A DNA stretch of 64,000 bases, from positions 58,501 to 122,500 of the forward strand of contig CAJNDS010002115.1 in assembly GCA_905221605.1 (NCBI GenBank). The letters run 5' to 3'. The stretch is from Symbiodinium natans. Its lineage: Eukaryota; Sar; Dinophyceae; Suessiales; Symbiodiniaceae. The translations under genes and the position numbers were made by a program. The notes beneath the pieces are model-generated. The model made no database searches and was not told the DNA's origin. It worked only from the letters and a program-made list of their open reading frames with translations. Positions 33,622-62,225 of this stretch are shown one piece after another (the stretch's first letter is position 1; the number at the start of each line of letters is the position of its first letter).

Positions 33622-36600
33622 GTTCTCTCGGATGAGAGTCTCCCGCCAGAGCCAGCGGGGAAGGCGTGGCGGCTTTGCGCGGGGGTTCTTGTCTGAGCCC
33701 TGTCACCCCGCCGGCGGTGCACAGGAAGAACACCCCAAGCATCCTCAAGCCCCAGACTTATCTTACTGACTTCAGCACAACGCTCCCTCTCTCCCCTCTG
33801 CCCCTCCCCCAGGTGTTCCTGAACTTCCCCACAAACCCTGCTACGCTCTAGGTCTTCGAGTGTGCAGTTACCGGCGAGGCCTTGCAGCTGCTCCGCTTCG
33901 ATTTCCTGGGCCGGGTGTGCCTCCGCGCAGGCACCGGGTTCCTGTTCGGAGCAGTGCAGCTTGACGCTCCCTGCTTCCAAACGCTGCGGAAAAAGGGACG
34001 GGATGCTGAAGGATTGTTGCAGTGTGGTGGTGCTTGTCAGACCCCACATGTTTGTGACTGGCAGCCTGCCATTGGGATCATGCATGCCATTGTTAGCAAC
34101 ACCTGGGTGGGCAGTGCCTAGTTTGATGAAAAAATGGAGCCCGCAGCAAAGCTTCTTTGTGCATCTTTTCAGCATCTCCTGTTTTTGCACGGTTTTGTTT
34201 CGGCGTGGGTTTTTTTGAGGATCGGTGGGGTGGAGTCTGCAAACCCGTTGTGCTGCATTGGCGGAATTGATTCATGATGGCTTCGGCGGTGAAAGTCCAT
34301 ACCCAAGACAGCTTTCGTGGCGTCATACTGCTTGCGGTGCTGCCCAGAGCCTATATACATGTCTGGTGCGCCGCGCGTCGGTCGTCATTGGGTCGCGGTG
34401 TCACACACTTCACCTCGCAACCCGGGACTTGCCTTGTTTGGGTTGTGGCACGCAAAATGCCCGGCACCGTGCCGAAAAGGCACACTATGCATGTCAGCTG
34501 CAGGCGGAGATGCCGATCCGAAGGAAGAGGAGCTGCCAGGGTCTGAATGCGTAGACACATATATTACGTGTATGCATGCATCTCTAGACATATATATATA
34601 TATGTATATACATATAGCATTTATTTCTGCATTTGTATTTTTTCGCCACAATTCTGAGACGTGCGGCTAGCTCAAATCCTCGTCGGTTTGCGTGTAGCGA
34701 ACGCCCCGGTCCCCCCGCAGGCGGCCGACTTGGAGGGACTCCACCACCACGGTGCCGAGAGCCGCCAGGCGTGCTTTTCTTTGCGTGGTTTCGTTTGCTT
34801 GTTTAGGGTTTAGGGTTTGGGGTTTAGGGTTTAGGGTTTAGGGTTTAGGGTTTAGGGTTTAGGGTTTAGGGGAGTGGAGCCGTTTTGCCAAAGGGGGTTG
34901 AGGGTGATAACCAAGCCTTGGCGGCCAAGAACAAGCAATGCACTCCCGCAAGCTCTGTTGGCGCCTGCGCACAGAAAGAGGGAGTCAGCGCCAGTGACGG
35001 CTGCATCGGGTGTAAAACTGCGAGCATGGGTGATGGCAAACTCGCGGGCGCGGAGCAAAAGACAAAGATGGCACCCGGACGCCGACCAATAGGGGCGGAG
35101 CCTCCAAAAATGCGCTTGAAGGCAGGCTCAGCGGGTACCTAGAGCCCCAGGTGAGATGCAGGTCGAGAGTGCAACCAGGCACGCAAAACAAGCGACAAGT
35201 CAGCGCCCATTTTTTTGCCGGGCGGGCGATCCAACCCCAAAAGCGCCAGGGTTTGTCGACTCTTGCATTATCGAAGTCCGAAACGGTTCGGTGGAACTAA
35301 AGGGTCCGAACTCCTCAGCCCGAAGCTTAGCTCCCCTCCTAAGCCCTCTTCTCCCCTGAAGAGCCCTGAATCCCCTGAAGGCCCTTAGGCCCGAAAGCCC
35401 AACACCGACCCGCCGAGCCCTTCAAAAGCCAGCGGGAGTCAACCCTAAAACCTAAACCCTAAACCCTGGAAGGCGGGCTACACCCTGGCTGAGCTCCTGA
35501 TCCTGTCGCGCTCGGCCGCGGCGCCGCAGCGCGCGCTGGCCGGGAGGGGAACAGGGGGGGAAAGGGGGGGGAAGGGGGGAAGGGGGGGACGGGGATGAGG
35601 GTTGAGGCAGCTGGGGGCTCCTGTTTTGCCCATTATGGCCTATAAGGTTGACCATTGTGGCATCAAAGGAAGCCTTCTTTGTGCAAGGGACCTTTAGAGG
35701 GGGACTTTCGGCTTTCTTCCGAGATTTTTGCCCCTGGCAGAGGCCCTCGCGACTTTGGGCGCAGTCTTGCGCCGGGCACGGGCCAAAGTCGCCCAGGCGG
35801 CTGATGGGGGGCTTACTTTGAAGGCTCATGGGTAGCTGTAAGTAGGGTTATAGGTACCCCTAAGAAGGTTAGAACCAGCTATAACTGTAACTATAGTTAC
35901 CTGAAACCAGGCTATAACCAGCTATAACTCAGAACTCCATTTATAGCTACTCATGAACCTCCGAGTCGGGCGTAGGGTTCAGGGGACATAAGCGAGGTGG
36001 GCGAAGTCTCTTGAAGAGGGGGTTGTTTTATTTATGAGGACAAGAGCCTGGGCTCACGAAAGGGGTTTTAGATCCGCTGGCTCTCTGTCGGGGTTTGAGT
36101 TGTTCATTTGAGGCATAGTAGGGCCCAAGCTTAAGCCAATTGCCTCCACGTCAAGAACTCGTGAGGACTTCATGTGAGGCCTCAGTTCAGTTGCAGGGGG
36201 GAAAGTCTCTAGCAGGTGGGGAGGGGGGAGATGGGTGCGGCTGCCCAAATAAGATCACACACGTGTCTTGGTGGCAGACAGCAGTGCCACCCCTAAGCTT
36301 GCACCCCCCCCCAACAAAACACCCAGACCCTACATAGCTGTACTTATAGCCATATTAGGGCACTTAATAGGGGCACTTAAGGGGAGTATGAGTGGGTTCT
36401 AAGTACAGTTATAATTGGTTAAAAAGTACCATGAACCCTAGACCCTAGACCCTAGACCCTAAACCCTAACCCAAAACCCTATACCCTAAACCCTAAACCC
36501 GAACCCTTCTGGTGAACAAGTGCCCAATGAGCCTCCAAGCATAACCCCAAAAACCGCTCTGAAAGTGCCCGTCGCAGGCCGGGCTTCTCCAGGACCCCGC

Positions 36601-37662
36601 CCTGTCACTCGCGGGGCTCCAAACGCAGGCCATGTTCGGTTTAGGGTTTAGGGTTTAGGGTTTAGGGTCTGATGTGTTGCTTTCAGAGCCTTGCCTTAGG
36701 GCTTCGGATATCTTCTGCGCGGTCTCACTGGCCGATCAAGGGCTTTTTCACGCTTAGGGGTGAAGAGACGCGTGAGGCCGAGGTACTATGGGTGTGCAAA
36801 AGAAAGCTGGCAGGCAGCCCCTGCAGTCAGGTTTGCGGCAATGTTTTTGGTTCAAAGGTCAAGCGTCAGGGGCTTGGGCGAATAAGGGGATGCAGGGCGT
36901 GGAGTTGAGGCCTCAGGGCTCCAAGAAGGACACGCCTCTAGATGCCTCACCAGCGCACAATCCTGCAACCCACCAACCGCCCCCCCCCCCCCCCCCCCCC
37001 CCCCCCCCGCCGCAGCCCGCCCGTCTGGCCCTGTGACACGTCAGCCCTTCCCTTTCCCTCCACCGCCCTCCACAGCCCTCAACAGCCCTCAACAGCCCTC
37101 AACAGCCCTCAACAGCCTTCAGCCCTCAGCCCAACCTTTTGGAAGGCCTCCGTCTCCTTGGCCGGCTTTGGGCTCGGGTTGAAGGCGCGTTGAGGGTTTG
37201 GGTTTAGGGTTGACGGGATGTCCAGAGGGCAGCTTGGGGTCGCCGGATTTGAGATTCAGGTCGGGGGCCTTCTTTCGGGGTGAAAGGCTCAGAGGCCTCT
37301 GTGGTGAGCAATTCAAGGGGGGTGCTTTCCGACCCTAGCCGCCGGCGTAAGGTTTGCAGAACCGTCCGGGGGCTTTCTGGGCTGGAGGCTTCAGGACCTG
37401 GCGATTTTGCCCGGTCTTGGGGTTTGGCCGGTAGCTATGTCCGGCTTTTTTTTTTTTTTTTGGGGGGGGGGGGGGGTGGCTTCGAGACTTAAGCAGCCCT
37501 GTAAATTTTGGGAGCGTTTTAGCTCAGAGGTTGGAGTTTCCGCAGTGGTCAAGGCAGCCAAGGGGCGGGATCCTTCCACTGCCAACTCCAGACCCGAGCG
37601 TCCGCCAGGTGTTCTTCTGGCACGGCCTGGCTCGCAGTGACATCCCGAAGCACTTGGCCGAG
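33622..37662 (+). CDS. RPAP1-like RNA polymerase II-associated protein (partial, mini-exons)
   Basis: RPAP1 takes part in assembly and function of RNA polymerase II. Placed exons: 33622-33663, 33852-33926, 34721-34768, 35473-35538, 35743-35796, 36578-36628 and 37609-37662. All are phase 0 and multiples of three (42-75 nt), and all end at GC donors. The joined segment LQLLRFDFLGRVCL, then DLEGLHHHGAESRQ, then AGYTLAELLILSRSAAAPQR, then ALALATLGAVLRRARAK, follows the RPAP1 C-terminal domain. That domain has a GLHHHG core, a YTL-EL-LSRS helix and a QRALAL-TLG helix, with matching spacing. The exon at 36578 (AGLLQDPALSLAGLQTQ) and that at 37609 (VFFWHGLARSDIPKHLAE) are less certain members. The N-terminal RPAP1 domain was not found. 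Confidence 0.7.
34721..34768 (+). other. RPAP1-like exon with GLHHHG motif
   Basis: The boundaries CCCGCAG|GCGGCC and CGCCAG|GCGTGC give 16 codons, including LEGLHHHGAESRQ. GLHHHG is the most recognisable part of the RPAP1 C-terminal domain. A TTTAGGG array (34800-34872) begins 32 bp downstream. Confidence 0.75.
34800..34872. repeat. TTTAGGG array in an intron
   Basis: About ten TTTAGGG units follow the exon 34721-34768. The same intron ends with CCCTAAA units (35441-35467) just before the exon at 35473. Confidence 0.95.
35473..35796 (+). other. RPAP1-like exons 35473-35538 and 35743-35796
   Basis: The exon 35473-35538 reads AGYTLAELLILSRSAAAPQR plus AL and ends at CTG|GCC. The next starts GAG|GCC. 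The junction QRALALATLGAVLRRARA fits the family without a gap. The shared GGCC at both intron ends is noted. Confidence 0.75.
35815..35966. repeat. MITE-like inverted-repeat element, copy 2
   Basis: The ends read ACTTTGAAGGCTCATGGGTA and, inverted, TAGCTACTCATGAACCTCC. The middle has AGCTATAAC repeats. It begins 18 bp after the donor of the exon 35743-35796. Confidence 0.7.
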
Positions 37663-40600
37663 GCAGCATAGACTTCCCTTTCAAACGCACCTTTTAGAGG
37701 CTGGACCATGGTCCCGAAGCCCCCCCCGCAAACCTGAACCTTACACTGCAACCCCAAAGCCCAAACCCAGTCAGCTAGGTCGGTGGTAGAAACAGCCCTT
37801 GAGCCTCCAGAGCAAAAGGGGCTTGCGTGGCGGGGGGGACCATACATGGCACCGAATTCACTGTTTCCTTGCAAAGCATCAGCAAGTAAGCCCCGAACCC
37901 GACACCTCCACAACCCTCAACCCGCCCCCCCCTCCTCCCCGCCAAGCCCAAAACTTCAAAACCCCCAAATCCCCAAACCTTCAAACCCCCCTGAACCCTG
38001 AAATTTCTCGTCGGCGGCTCTCGAGGCACTGCGAGATCCCGTGCAAGCGGCCGGGCGGCCCAGCAGTAGCTCCGTCTCTGGGGCATACAGCCCTCCAGGG
38101 TTCTCTGGGGATGTTATCCTAAACTCATGTGCCTAACGCACCCAAATACTAAAAAAAGCGTACCCGTATTTTCGGAACCCCTTTTTTTTTTTGTTTGGGG
38201 GGGGGGGGTTTCAAAGGTTTGGTTCTTCACGGCTTCACGGTTTCAGGGTCTGGGTTTACGCCGCTCTCGGGCTGCGACATGATCGAGGAACCTCACCGAG
38301 CTTCTTGTAAGGCTTCACAAAAAGTTGTTCACATCTCAATTGTATTCATGAGCTCTCTGGTTCGCTTAGCATACAATTAATATGCTCGTAAAGCTTCACA
38401 AAAAGTTGTTCACCAGATAGTTCACAAGCCTGGAAAGTTGTTGATTATTGAAAGTGTGGGCTCATGATGATCTGCGTCCTGAGGGGCAAACAGCCGGAGA
38501 ACCTAGTGAGCGTCATTCTCTTTTCCCCAACACATGTGAGACTTTTCTTCTACATTGCTTTGTGAGCCTGGGGTGCGCGCCAGTGGTGCTTCTGCAGCCT
38601 GGCAGGTTGTGCAGTGCGACCGTTGAAAAATAAGAGGGCTTCTTGTGCTAGGCGCGTCCAGCTTGTATTTCACGTGCGTTAGCTCCTTTTTCAAATTCTG
38701 TTGGAGGCATGCGCCCACGCACCTGAACAATTGTTGTCTGAGGTGCAGTTGGCGGCCCTCCGTGCCACAGCAGCATTGCTCGATGGCGGCGAGGCGCCAG
38801 CAGGTTGATGGGGGCTTGGGCTTGGGAGCCCTAGGTTCGAAGGCCTCAGCCCTATGAAGATATCAGAAGTGGCTACTTGCCATTTCACACTACACATGTC
38901 TTTGAATCCATGACTCAATGATTCAGTTATGATCATTTCCGTTTTCTCAGCCTTCTCATTGCTTCAGAAGTGCTATTTTTCTGCGATTGTGCGCCAACGT
39001 TAACCTAGTTTCAGGTGACGGCGCCCCTAGGCGCCCTGCGTTTGGGCTACATTTTTGTCGGGTTAAGGGTCTTGGGGGGGCGGGGGGGGCGGGGGGGGGG
39101 GGGCGAATAGTCATTACGGCTACTATATAGAGGTAACACAGCTACTCTTATTATCGTTACTTTCACACTATGATTGCTATACCATCATTATTGGGATCTT
39201 GCTTCTTAGCATGTTTTTGTTTCTATTGATACTATTATTACTATGGTTACTTTTGCTATTGGTGCTATTATTACTTTTCTTGCTATCATTTGCTCCCAGT
39301 AGAAGTCATATTGTTGCCGTTCAAAAAGTCGTATATTACGACTATGTTCCCTTTAACTCTAACTCTTACCCCTGCTACTGCATTTGCCGCTGATCTTTCA
39401 AGTCAGAGCAAGACTTTGCAGGTAAGTGGAGGAGTTATCCGCGGAGATGTCGCGGATGGCGACGACCGGGATGAGACACTAGAGGAGGTTGCACCATGCA
39501 TGTGAGAGGGAGCTGCGGTCTAGGGTTTTCACTCTTGCTCCTAGGCGTTTGTACCTACAACTGAAGGGGGGCAGTCCTTTTGAGAACGGTCTAGGACCAG
39601 CTAGGGTCTTAAATAAGTTGTGGCTGGCTATGTTCACCATCACTGCATTGGGCAAGAGGGCATGTCTTTCTCCGATCAGAACTTTTGCACGTTACTAGGG
39701 TGGCCCCCAGACACTTTTTTGAGGGTGCTGGGCATCATTCCAATGCATTCTCACACAGGCTGGCGGCAACGCTTTCGTTTAGGGTTAGGCCGTTAAGGGC
39801 TCGGAGTAAATGCAGGATGCTTCAGGGAGTTTGGAATGTTCCTGAACGAACAGAAGCAATCTGCGCCTAACAAATGTGTACAGCCGAACGATTGCGTGCT
39901 CCACGAAGCTCCTATGAAGTCACTTTCCTGACGGTGTAGGGCTCCGGGGTTCGGGGGTGAACAATGAACAAAAAACAAGGCTTCGGTGTGTCAGGGGTGC
40001 TGGGGGTAGGCTACAGGCTTTGCCTAGGTCTCCTCCAGGCACAAGGGCCGGGTTGACCAGAAGTTCATGGGCCCCTGTCAGTGCGGCTGCAAGAAAGTGC
40101 AATGGACTTGTCTGACGCAGGCCCAAGTCGGTCCCGGAAATAGGGGCTCGCATTAGCCGGGGATGCATGAGGCTGCGGCTGCCTGAGTGCCACCACGACA
40201 TGGCAACCGACAACATGCGAAAACAAAGGCTTTCTTGAACCCTGGTGCCCTTAAACAAGTAGCAGCGCATCAGCGCCAAACCGGAAGAAGCCCTAGGTCC
40301 TAGGCCAACCCCGAGATCCCTAAAGCAAAGGAGGCAGCCTCTCACGGCCCAAAGTCCATCAGCCGCTGGAAGCTCCAACGCTCGTTTGGGGAAAAGCTAC
40401 TTCTCAGACCCATGCTCCGTCTGTGCTGCGGCCGCGACCCACGGCTGCAGGTGCCGCAGCTCCAGCATTAGTTTCTTAAGAATATTGAATTGATATCGGC
40501 AAGTAGGGTATCTTGTGCAAGGCCAGGCCGGCTTCGGTTAGGCGTTTGCGGCTTGAAGGGCTTTTTGAGCTCCGGGAGTACCAGGCATCCGGCTTGATAT

Positions 40601-42660
40601 TCTGCAGTTCCCTTGTCGCGCACGCGCGAAGCGACACCTTTCAGACATAAGAGCTGCGCAAATGACAGTCTCTCGTGAGACCCGCGTCAGAAGGTTTGAG
40701 CCCTCAAGCTCCTCAGACAAAGGACCAGAACTCCCCGAATTCGAATGTCGACCAGCTTGGGACCTGACAATGCCAAACGCTAAACAGGAAAAACAATCTC
40801 AGCAAGCAAACGCGTAATCAGAAGAACGCTCTGCACCAATGAGAAGACTGTGAATGAGAACAAAGTACGGCTCACCAAGAGCACGGCGCCAGCTGTGTAT
40901 ACATGTCTACGCTAGCAACGCCAATGGCAACTTCCACGTTGCCATGGACCGCATGAGCACGTGCATGCGTCTCCAGAAGCGCAGGTCTACCCAACATGCT
41001 GCCAGAGGGACCGAGTAGTAGCTTGCTCGCGGCAAGTTTTCTTCGCGGCAAGATGGTCGAGAGGTGTTGGGTTTACCATTCAGGTCTCGCGGCGGCTTTC
41101 GAGGCTGCCAGTCTGGCGAGACGGATGCGAGCAGTACTGCTTCTGACAGCCGCTTGTTGCAACCCAGACTCTCCTGACACCCTGACCCTGGGGCTGCGAG
41201 GCAGGTGGCAGAAGACCTTGGGAAGTCTCCAACCCCTAAGGCCCACTTAACCGGCTGCTTTTACGACTTAGTGTTCAGGCCCTAGGGGATCTGGGGCTTT
41301 GAAAAGTGCCGAACAATCCTTGCTGACAGTTTAATGCCATCCAACAAGGCTCTGCAGCTACCAAACCCCCCCTTTTTTTTCCCTGGCCCCCATGGCTCCT
41401 GGGCCCCGTCCTGGCCCGCCAATGCCCTTCCTGACCCCCCTTTGTGCCTGGCCTTGGCCCCTGGCCTGGCCTCCCTGGACCCCTGAACAAAAAACCCAAA
41501 CCCGGAATAGAACCTCAAGACCTGAAGACCACAGGTTCTTGCTTCCTGCTCCGCCGCGGAGCTGGCGATCGGCGTCCTCGCGCCGCTATCGGAGCAGCCC
41601 GAGCCGAACCAGGGCTTCTTGTAGAATTTGGGCGGGACCCAGGTGGTGCCGCCTTTTTGTTTCCCTCTCCCCTGTGTTTGAGGGTACCTCAGGGGTTCCT
41701 TCATACGCCCCCAAAGAAAGATGGAGTTCCTTCAGTTCCTTCTCCCCGCGTGGGCCGGGGGTTGTTGGGGTGCAGGGTTGAGGGCGCCAGAGGATATGTT
41801 CGGGGAGCTCCCGGTTGCTTTCTGCGCGAGACCTCTCCAAAAGGGAGGCCGATACCCTTCGAGTTATAGGGAATGTGCCTGAAACCCAACAAGGGGTCCA
41901 GACTGCAAATTCAGGAATATTCAGTAATGAGATACCGTCGTGGGCTCTTTGGGTCAAGGTCCAGAAGCTTCATTGCTGCCTTAGCTGCCCTGGACCTTGA
42001 CCTGCGCAAGCACTACGAGGCGAGCTGCAATGTCTCGGCTTCGGATTCTCCTGCCGGTGGTTTTGCTTGAGCACAAGCTGATGGTTGAGTTTTCGGGATT
42101 CGGGGTTGGGGCTTAGAAGGCCCAAGGTCTATGAGTTTTTGCTGTGGCTTTAGAGAAGGGTTTCGGTTCTTTTGAGCTTGTTTCGGGTCTGAGCAGAGCA
42201 GAGTGACCCTGCCCGGGGGTTTTGGCCATGCTGAGCTCGCCTTCCGAAGCCTGCAAGAGCCACAACAGGGGTGGAGTTTTAAGCCCCAACCCCCCCCTCC
42301 CTCCGCCCCCAACCCAACCCAAGCCAAACACAATAAATGCCCAAGCCTCAAATCGGTCTCTGGAACCCTTTGGAAAAGGCCTACCTGGAGATTCGTGGGT
42401 AGTTATACGTGTAATTACAAGGCCCTTTTCAAGGTTATAACCAGATATATTTTGAGTTACCCTACTTGTCACCCCACTTGTTTGTCACTACCCATGAACC
42501 TTGAAGTAGCCCTAAACCCCAAACCCCAAACCCCAAACCCCAAACCCTAAACCCTAAAAATCCCTTAAGAAGCCTAAAAAACCCTAAGCCCTAAACCCTT
42601 CAAGGCAGCTCTGGTGGCCCGCTTCGGGCGGCCGGTGCTCGAAATCGTGAATCCGCATGC
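37663..42660 (+). other. possible further exons, gene assignment open
   Basis: Candidate exons with fair splice signals are 40408-40450 (PMLRLCCGRDPRLQ, CAG|GT donor), 41535-41612 (VLASCSAAELAIGVLAPLSE..., acceptor CACAG), 41985-42019 (ALDLDLRKHYE, GAG|GC donor) and 42605-42658 (AALVARFGRPVLEIVNPH). Weaker ones lie near 38026 and 41084. They could be the C-terminal part of the RPAP1-like protein, which is long in other eukaryotes, or a separate gene. I recognise no motif. Between them lie a poly-G tract (39077-39104), a T-rich stretch (39110-39380) and an inverted-repeat element (42383-42507). Confidence 0.35.
42383..42507. repeat. MITE-like inverted-repeat element, copy 3
   Basis: The ends are ACCTGGAGATTCGTGGGTAG and, inverted, CTACCCATGAACCTTGAAGT. 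CCCCAAA/CCCTAAA repeats follow directly, as at copy 1. Confidence 0.7.
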
Positions 42661-42824
42661 AGCTTGAGAAGCAGAGCCTTCGGATTGTCGGGTCAAGTCA
42701 AGGAAACCCCCCTCCCCGAGGTTTAAGGTTTTTGGGCTTAGGTAGGGTCCCGAGAGTTTAGGGCTCTATCTAGGCTATAAAAAACAAGAAAAGCTTGTCC
42801 CCCCACCTCCCCCCGCCCACCCCC

Positions 42825-42830
42825 AACCCC

Positions 42831-42865
<35 letters not shown>
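42825..42865. repeat. poly-C tract
   Basis: A run of more than 30 C with one A or T at the edges. Gly-rich minus-strand frames come from it. Confidence 0.95.
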
Positions 42866-42866
<1 letters not shown>

Positions 42867-43791
42867 CGACCCCCCTCTCCCGAAAGAGGCTTTGAACCCG
42901 ACAAACAAACCACAGCATCACAGTTTTTTCCCGCCGTACGCAACCCGCTTCCCAAAAAGATCCCATGAACACGTGCCTGCCTCAGGACCTTAACTCTCTT
43001 GAGTCAAGTTGTTTCGGGAAAAAAGGGTGTAAGTCGTGCAGATGGGTGAGCTCCGAGTTGAAGACAGGAGGATCAGAACAGTCTTCTTGACTGCGGTAAG
43101 TTTCCGCTCGAATGCTGTTTGCAGGGGGAACTCTCAAACCAAGCACTCATGGGAGAGTGCCCACGACAGAGCCCCGGCTAGGGTAAGCATGGTCCACTCC
43201 TGATCAAGTTCTCAACATACCTTGAACCCTGCGCCTTCAAAACCCCAACCCCCCAAGCTTGAGTGTGAGAGACAAGTTTTTGTTTTTGAAGCATCAGGGA
43301 TCAGGGCTTGAAAAGGGTTTGTAGGAAGGCTTTGGGGGCCTTACCGGGAAACTTCACGATGTTTCATATCCAAGGCGGGCCTTCAGAATGTCACCTTCAG
43401 GATGGGCACGACCAACATGCAGCCCGAGGTGGGGTTGGGGGCCATGAGGTAAAGTACAGGTCCCCCGCAGGCGCGCAGAACATCTTAAGCTGCAAAGCCC
43501 CCCCCCCCCCCCACACCCGTTTCTGCTCAAGCATTCTCGGGGCTGAGCATCGTGTTGTTCTTCATGCCACGCACCATTCTGCAAAGGCATGGCCCAGCAA
43601 CACAATAGCCCTGAAACCCTGAAACCAATCTTTGGCACCTTTGCAACCCAACCCCCCTCTTCCCTCTCCCCCGTTGGCCTTGAGAGGGTTCGGGGGGCCT
43701 TAGCGGACTTCGTGGCCCAGTCTTGGCCTGGTGCATGAAGGCAAAGCCGGCTTTCGCTTTCGCACCTGCAAGTCGGCAGCAGGACAGCGCG
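42866..43791. other. intergenic stretch before the ankyrin gene
   Basis: No exon is supported. Short poly-C runs occur at 43498-43512 and C-rich sequence at 43640-43670. The region should contain the 5' end of the ankyrin transcript. Dinoflagellate promoters have no motif I could identify here. Confidence 0.5.
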
Positions 43792-46043
43792 ATGGGCTGT
43801 TGCGCCAGTCAATCGGCAGCTGGCGAGATTCAGTCCCTGCAGCAGAAACCAGAGAGCACCGCAGTGCCTTCGACCTTCACTGCAGATGCTGAGCCAGTGG
43901 TGGACCCTGCCAGCGGATACGGTTCTTCTCCTCTGCAGCCCTTGCTTCCTGGAGAAAACGACGGGCCAGCTTCAAAGGCTGCAGAAGATACCTCTGATGG
44001 CGGCTGCCCAGAGCTGGGGGAGCAGCTGCAGGAGGAAGCAACGCCGGTGGCAGCTGCAACGGCGCCCGCAGAGGATGAGATACACGAGGACCTTTCCTGG
44101 CACGAAGCAGCTGCAGCCGGGGATGTGTCCACCTTGGCCTGGCATTTGGCCCAAGCTTCGGACAGCAGCCAATGCTTGCAAGACTGCGCAGAGGACCGGG
44201 CCACTGCTCTCCACCTGGCTGCCTCTGGTGGACATGCCTCAGCATGTGCCTGGCTTTTGAGGGCAGCGGCAGATCCGTCCGCAGCCACCAAGATGAAAGC
44301 TACGCCACTGCACTTAGCGGCTCACGGTGGCCATTTGGAGGTGGTCAAGCTCCTTCTGGAGCCGGAAGCTTTCAATGTCGAGCGAGGTGAAGCTTGGCCC
44401 GATTGCACCAGCACTGACCTCTGGCGATGCACACCCCTCCACCGTGCAGCGGAAGCCGGCGCCGTGGAGGTAGCACTCTTGCTGCTGGAGAAGAGGGCGC
44501 CAGCAGAGAAGGCTGACCGCGAAGGAAACACTCCCTTGCACAAGGCGGCCGGCTCAGGTTCCGGCCCCCTTCTGGAGCTGCTCGTTAAGCAGGCCAAAGT
44601 GCAGCTGGATTTCACGAACAATGATGGCTTGTCTCCCTTGGATATCTGTGTGCGGGAGAAGCATGTGACTGCGGGTGACATTTTGGTTTCAGCTGGGGCA
44701 AAGTTGGTCAAGGACGTTCGGAAAACTCCACCGACACTCCTGGCTGCTGCATCTTCTGGGTTGCCCTTCCTCTGTAGCTACTTGCTGAAGGCAGACGATC
44801 GAGCAGTGAAGAAGCAGCTGACAGAGGTGGACGGTGCTGGGCTGTCGCCACTCTTTGTTGCAGCAAGTCGAGGAGACACAGCCGTCGTTGAGCGACTGCT
44901 GGAACACCCTTGTTGCCTTCAGCAGTTGGAGACCCCAGCAAAAGGTGGCCTCACAGCCCTGCATGTCGCTGCAGCTGCTGGATGCCGCGATGTGCTGGAG
45001 GTCTTGCTGGAACGGTCGGCGAGTCTGCAGCTGAAGGATGGTAACGGTACTTCTCTGCTGGGCCATGCAGCTGGGTCTGGCCGGCTGGAGCTGATGCACT
45101 GGCTCATCGAGCGCGGCTTGGAGCCAGATGCTTGCAACGATGGCGAGAGGACCGCTTTGCATCTAGCAGCTGAGGCTGGACAGGCCTCCGCTTGCGAAGC
45201 TTTGCTGGAGGTTGCCAAGGAGCCCCTTGCTCTGCTACAAGCACAAGACTGGGAGGGAGCAACGGCGGTGCACATGGCCGTGCGGGGCGGCCACGCCGCG
45301 GTTTGCAGGCTTCTGGCCGCCCAGCGCGCCGACCTCCAGGCCGACTTGGACTTCTGCGTGACGCCCATGCAGATTGCAGCCGAAGCAGGGCACCAAGAGG
45401 CGCGGGACTACACGTGTCATGTAGAGCCACTTGTTTCGAAGGCAGCTTCTTAAGCTGTATTTCCAAAAAGCTTCACCGAACCTGTGAATCACAATGAGGA
45501 CCGTAAACCCTAAATCCTGAATCCCCTCGCCGCCCCTGGCAGGTGCTGGAGCTGTTGCTTGCAGACGTGGCAGACGCGCACCCAGATGCGCTGCACAAGG
45601 CCCTTACAAAGGGCCGCGTGTCAGACGGCCGGACCCCATGGCTGCTGGCAGCAGCCGAAGGGCACAGGGCAGCTTGTGAGAGCTTGTGGTCTGCCTCAAA
45701 GGCCTGCCACAACATCTACCTGCCATCCTCCCGCGATCGAGCTGGTCGAACGGCAATGATCCTTGCCGCCAGAGGTGGCCATCTCGACGTGTGCGCTTGG
45801 CTCATTGCGTCCAGCTGTCCTGATGGACTCAGCGAGCGGGATGCCTGCAGTTGGACGCCGCTTCACGCCGCCAGCGCTGAGGGGCAGAAGCCACTCGTGG
45901 AATGGCTCCTAAAGCAAGGAGCCGATATACGCGCTGTAGATGAAGACGGCCGGACAGCCCGAGAGTGGGCAGAGCTGAGGAAGCACGGCGCAACCGAATC
46001 CGTGTTGCGCAGAGCTGAAAAGAATGCCGTGGCTTCGTCGTAG
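43792..46043 (+). CDS. ankyrin-repeat protein with N-myristoylation motif, two exons
   Basis: Exons 43792-45399 and 45543-46043 join in phase 0 to 702 residues. The protein starts MGCCASQSAAGEI. Gly2 with Ser7 fits the N-myristoylation consensus, and Cys3/Cys4 could be palmitoylated, so membrane anchoring is likely. Residues 10-100 are acidic, Gln/Pro-rich and low-complexity. From about residue 102 to 690 ankyrin repeats follow with the TALHLAASGGH-, TPLHLAAHGGHLEVVKLLL- and TPLHAASAEGQKPLVEWLL-type cores. I count roughly fifteen repeats, some degenerate. Ankyrin arrays bind partner proteins; no catalytic domain is attached. The GAG|GC donor at 45400 restores the repeat AGHQE-VLELLLADV, while reading on would stop after 18 codons. 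The start Met was preferred to upstream frame because GGACAG, a likely trans-splice acceptor, precedes it. Confidence 0.88.
45400..45542 (+). other. GC-AG intron in the ankyrin gene
   Basis: This 143-bp intron starts GCGCGGGACT and ends CCTGGCAG. It interrupts an ankyrin repeat between GHQE and VLELLL. AGG is present at both junctions. The unspliced frame ends at a TAA at 45451-45453. Confidence 0.8.
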
Positions 46044-46312
46044 CTCTGATGCGCACGCGCCTGGACCATGACAGGGGATCCTGGCACGATGCAGAAAGAC
46101 GATTCGCGACAAGGAGTTTCACGAATTCGGAGAAGACGCGCACGAACAAAAGACAATCTGCATGTTAGCGCAAAGCATAGATCAAACATGGATCCTGAAA
46201 TGGCTGCAGCAAAAGGCGCGCCAAGAGTCTTTCTGCCGCAGTCGTGACATGAAGCCGCCGAATGCATATTCATCCTTGTTTGGGCTGGGGGGGGGTCGTT
46301 TGCCCTGTTCAG

Positions 46313-62225
<15,913 letters not shown>

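Noticed and set aside
43830-45466. Several long minus- and plus-strand frames overlapping the ankyrin gene
   Set aside because: They are shadows of a GC-rich, repeat-coding gene. Only the ankyrin frame shows family motifs and a proper splice continuation.
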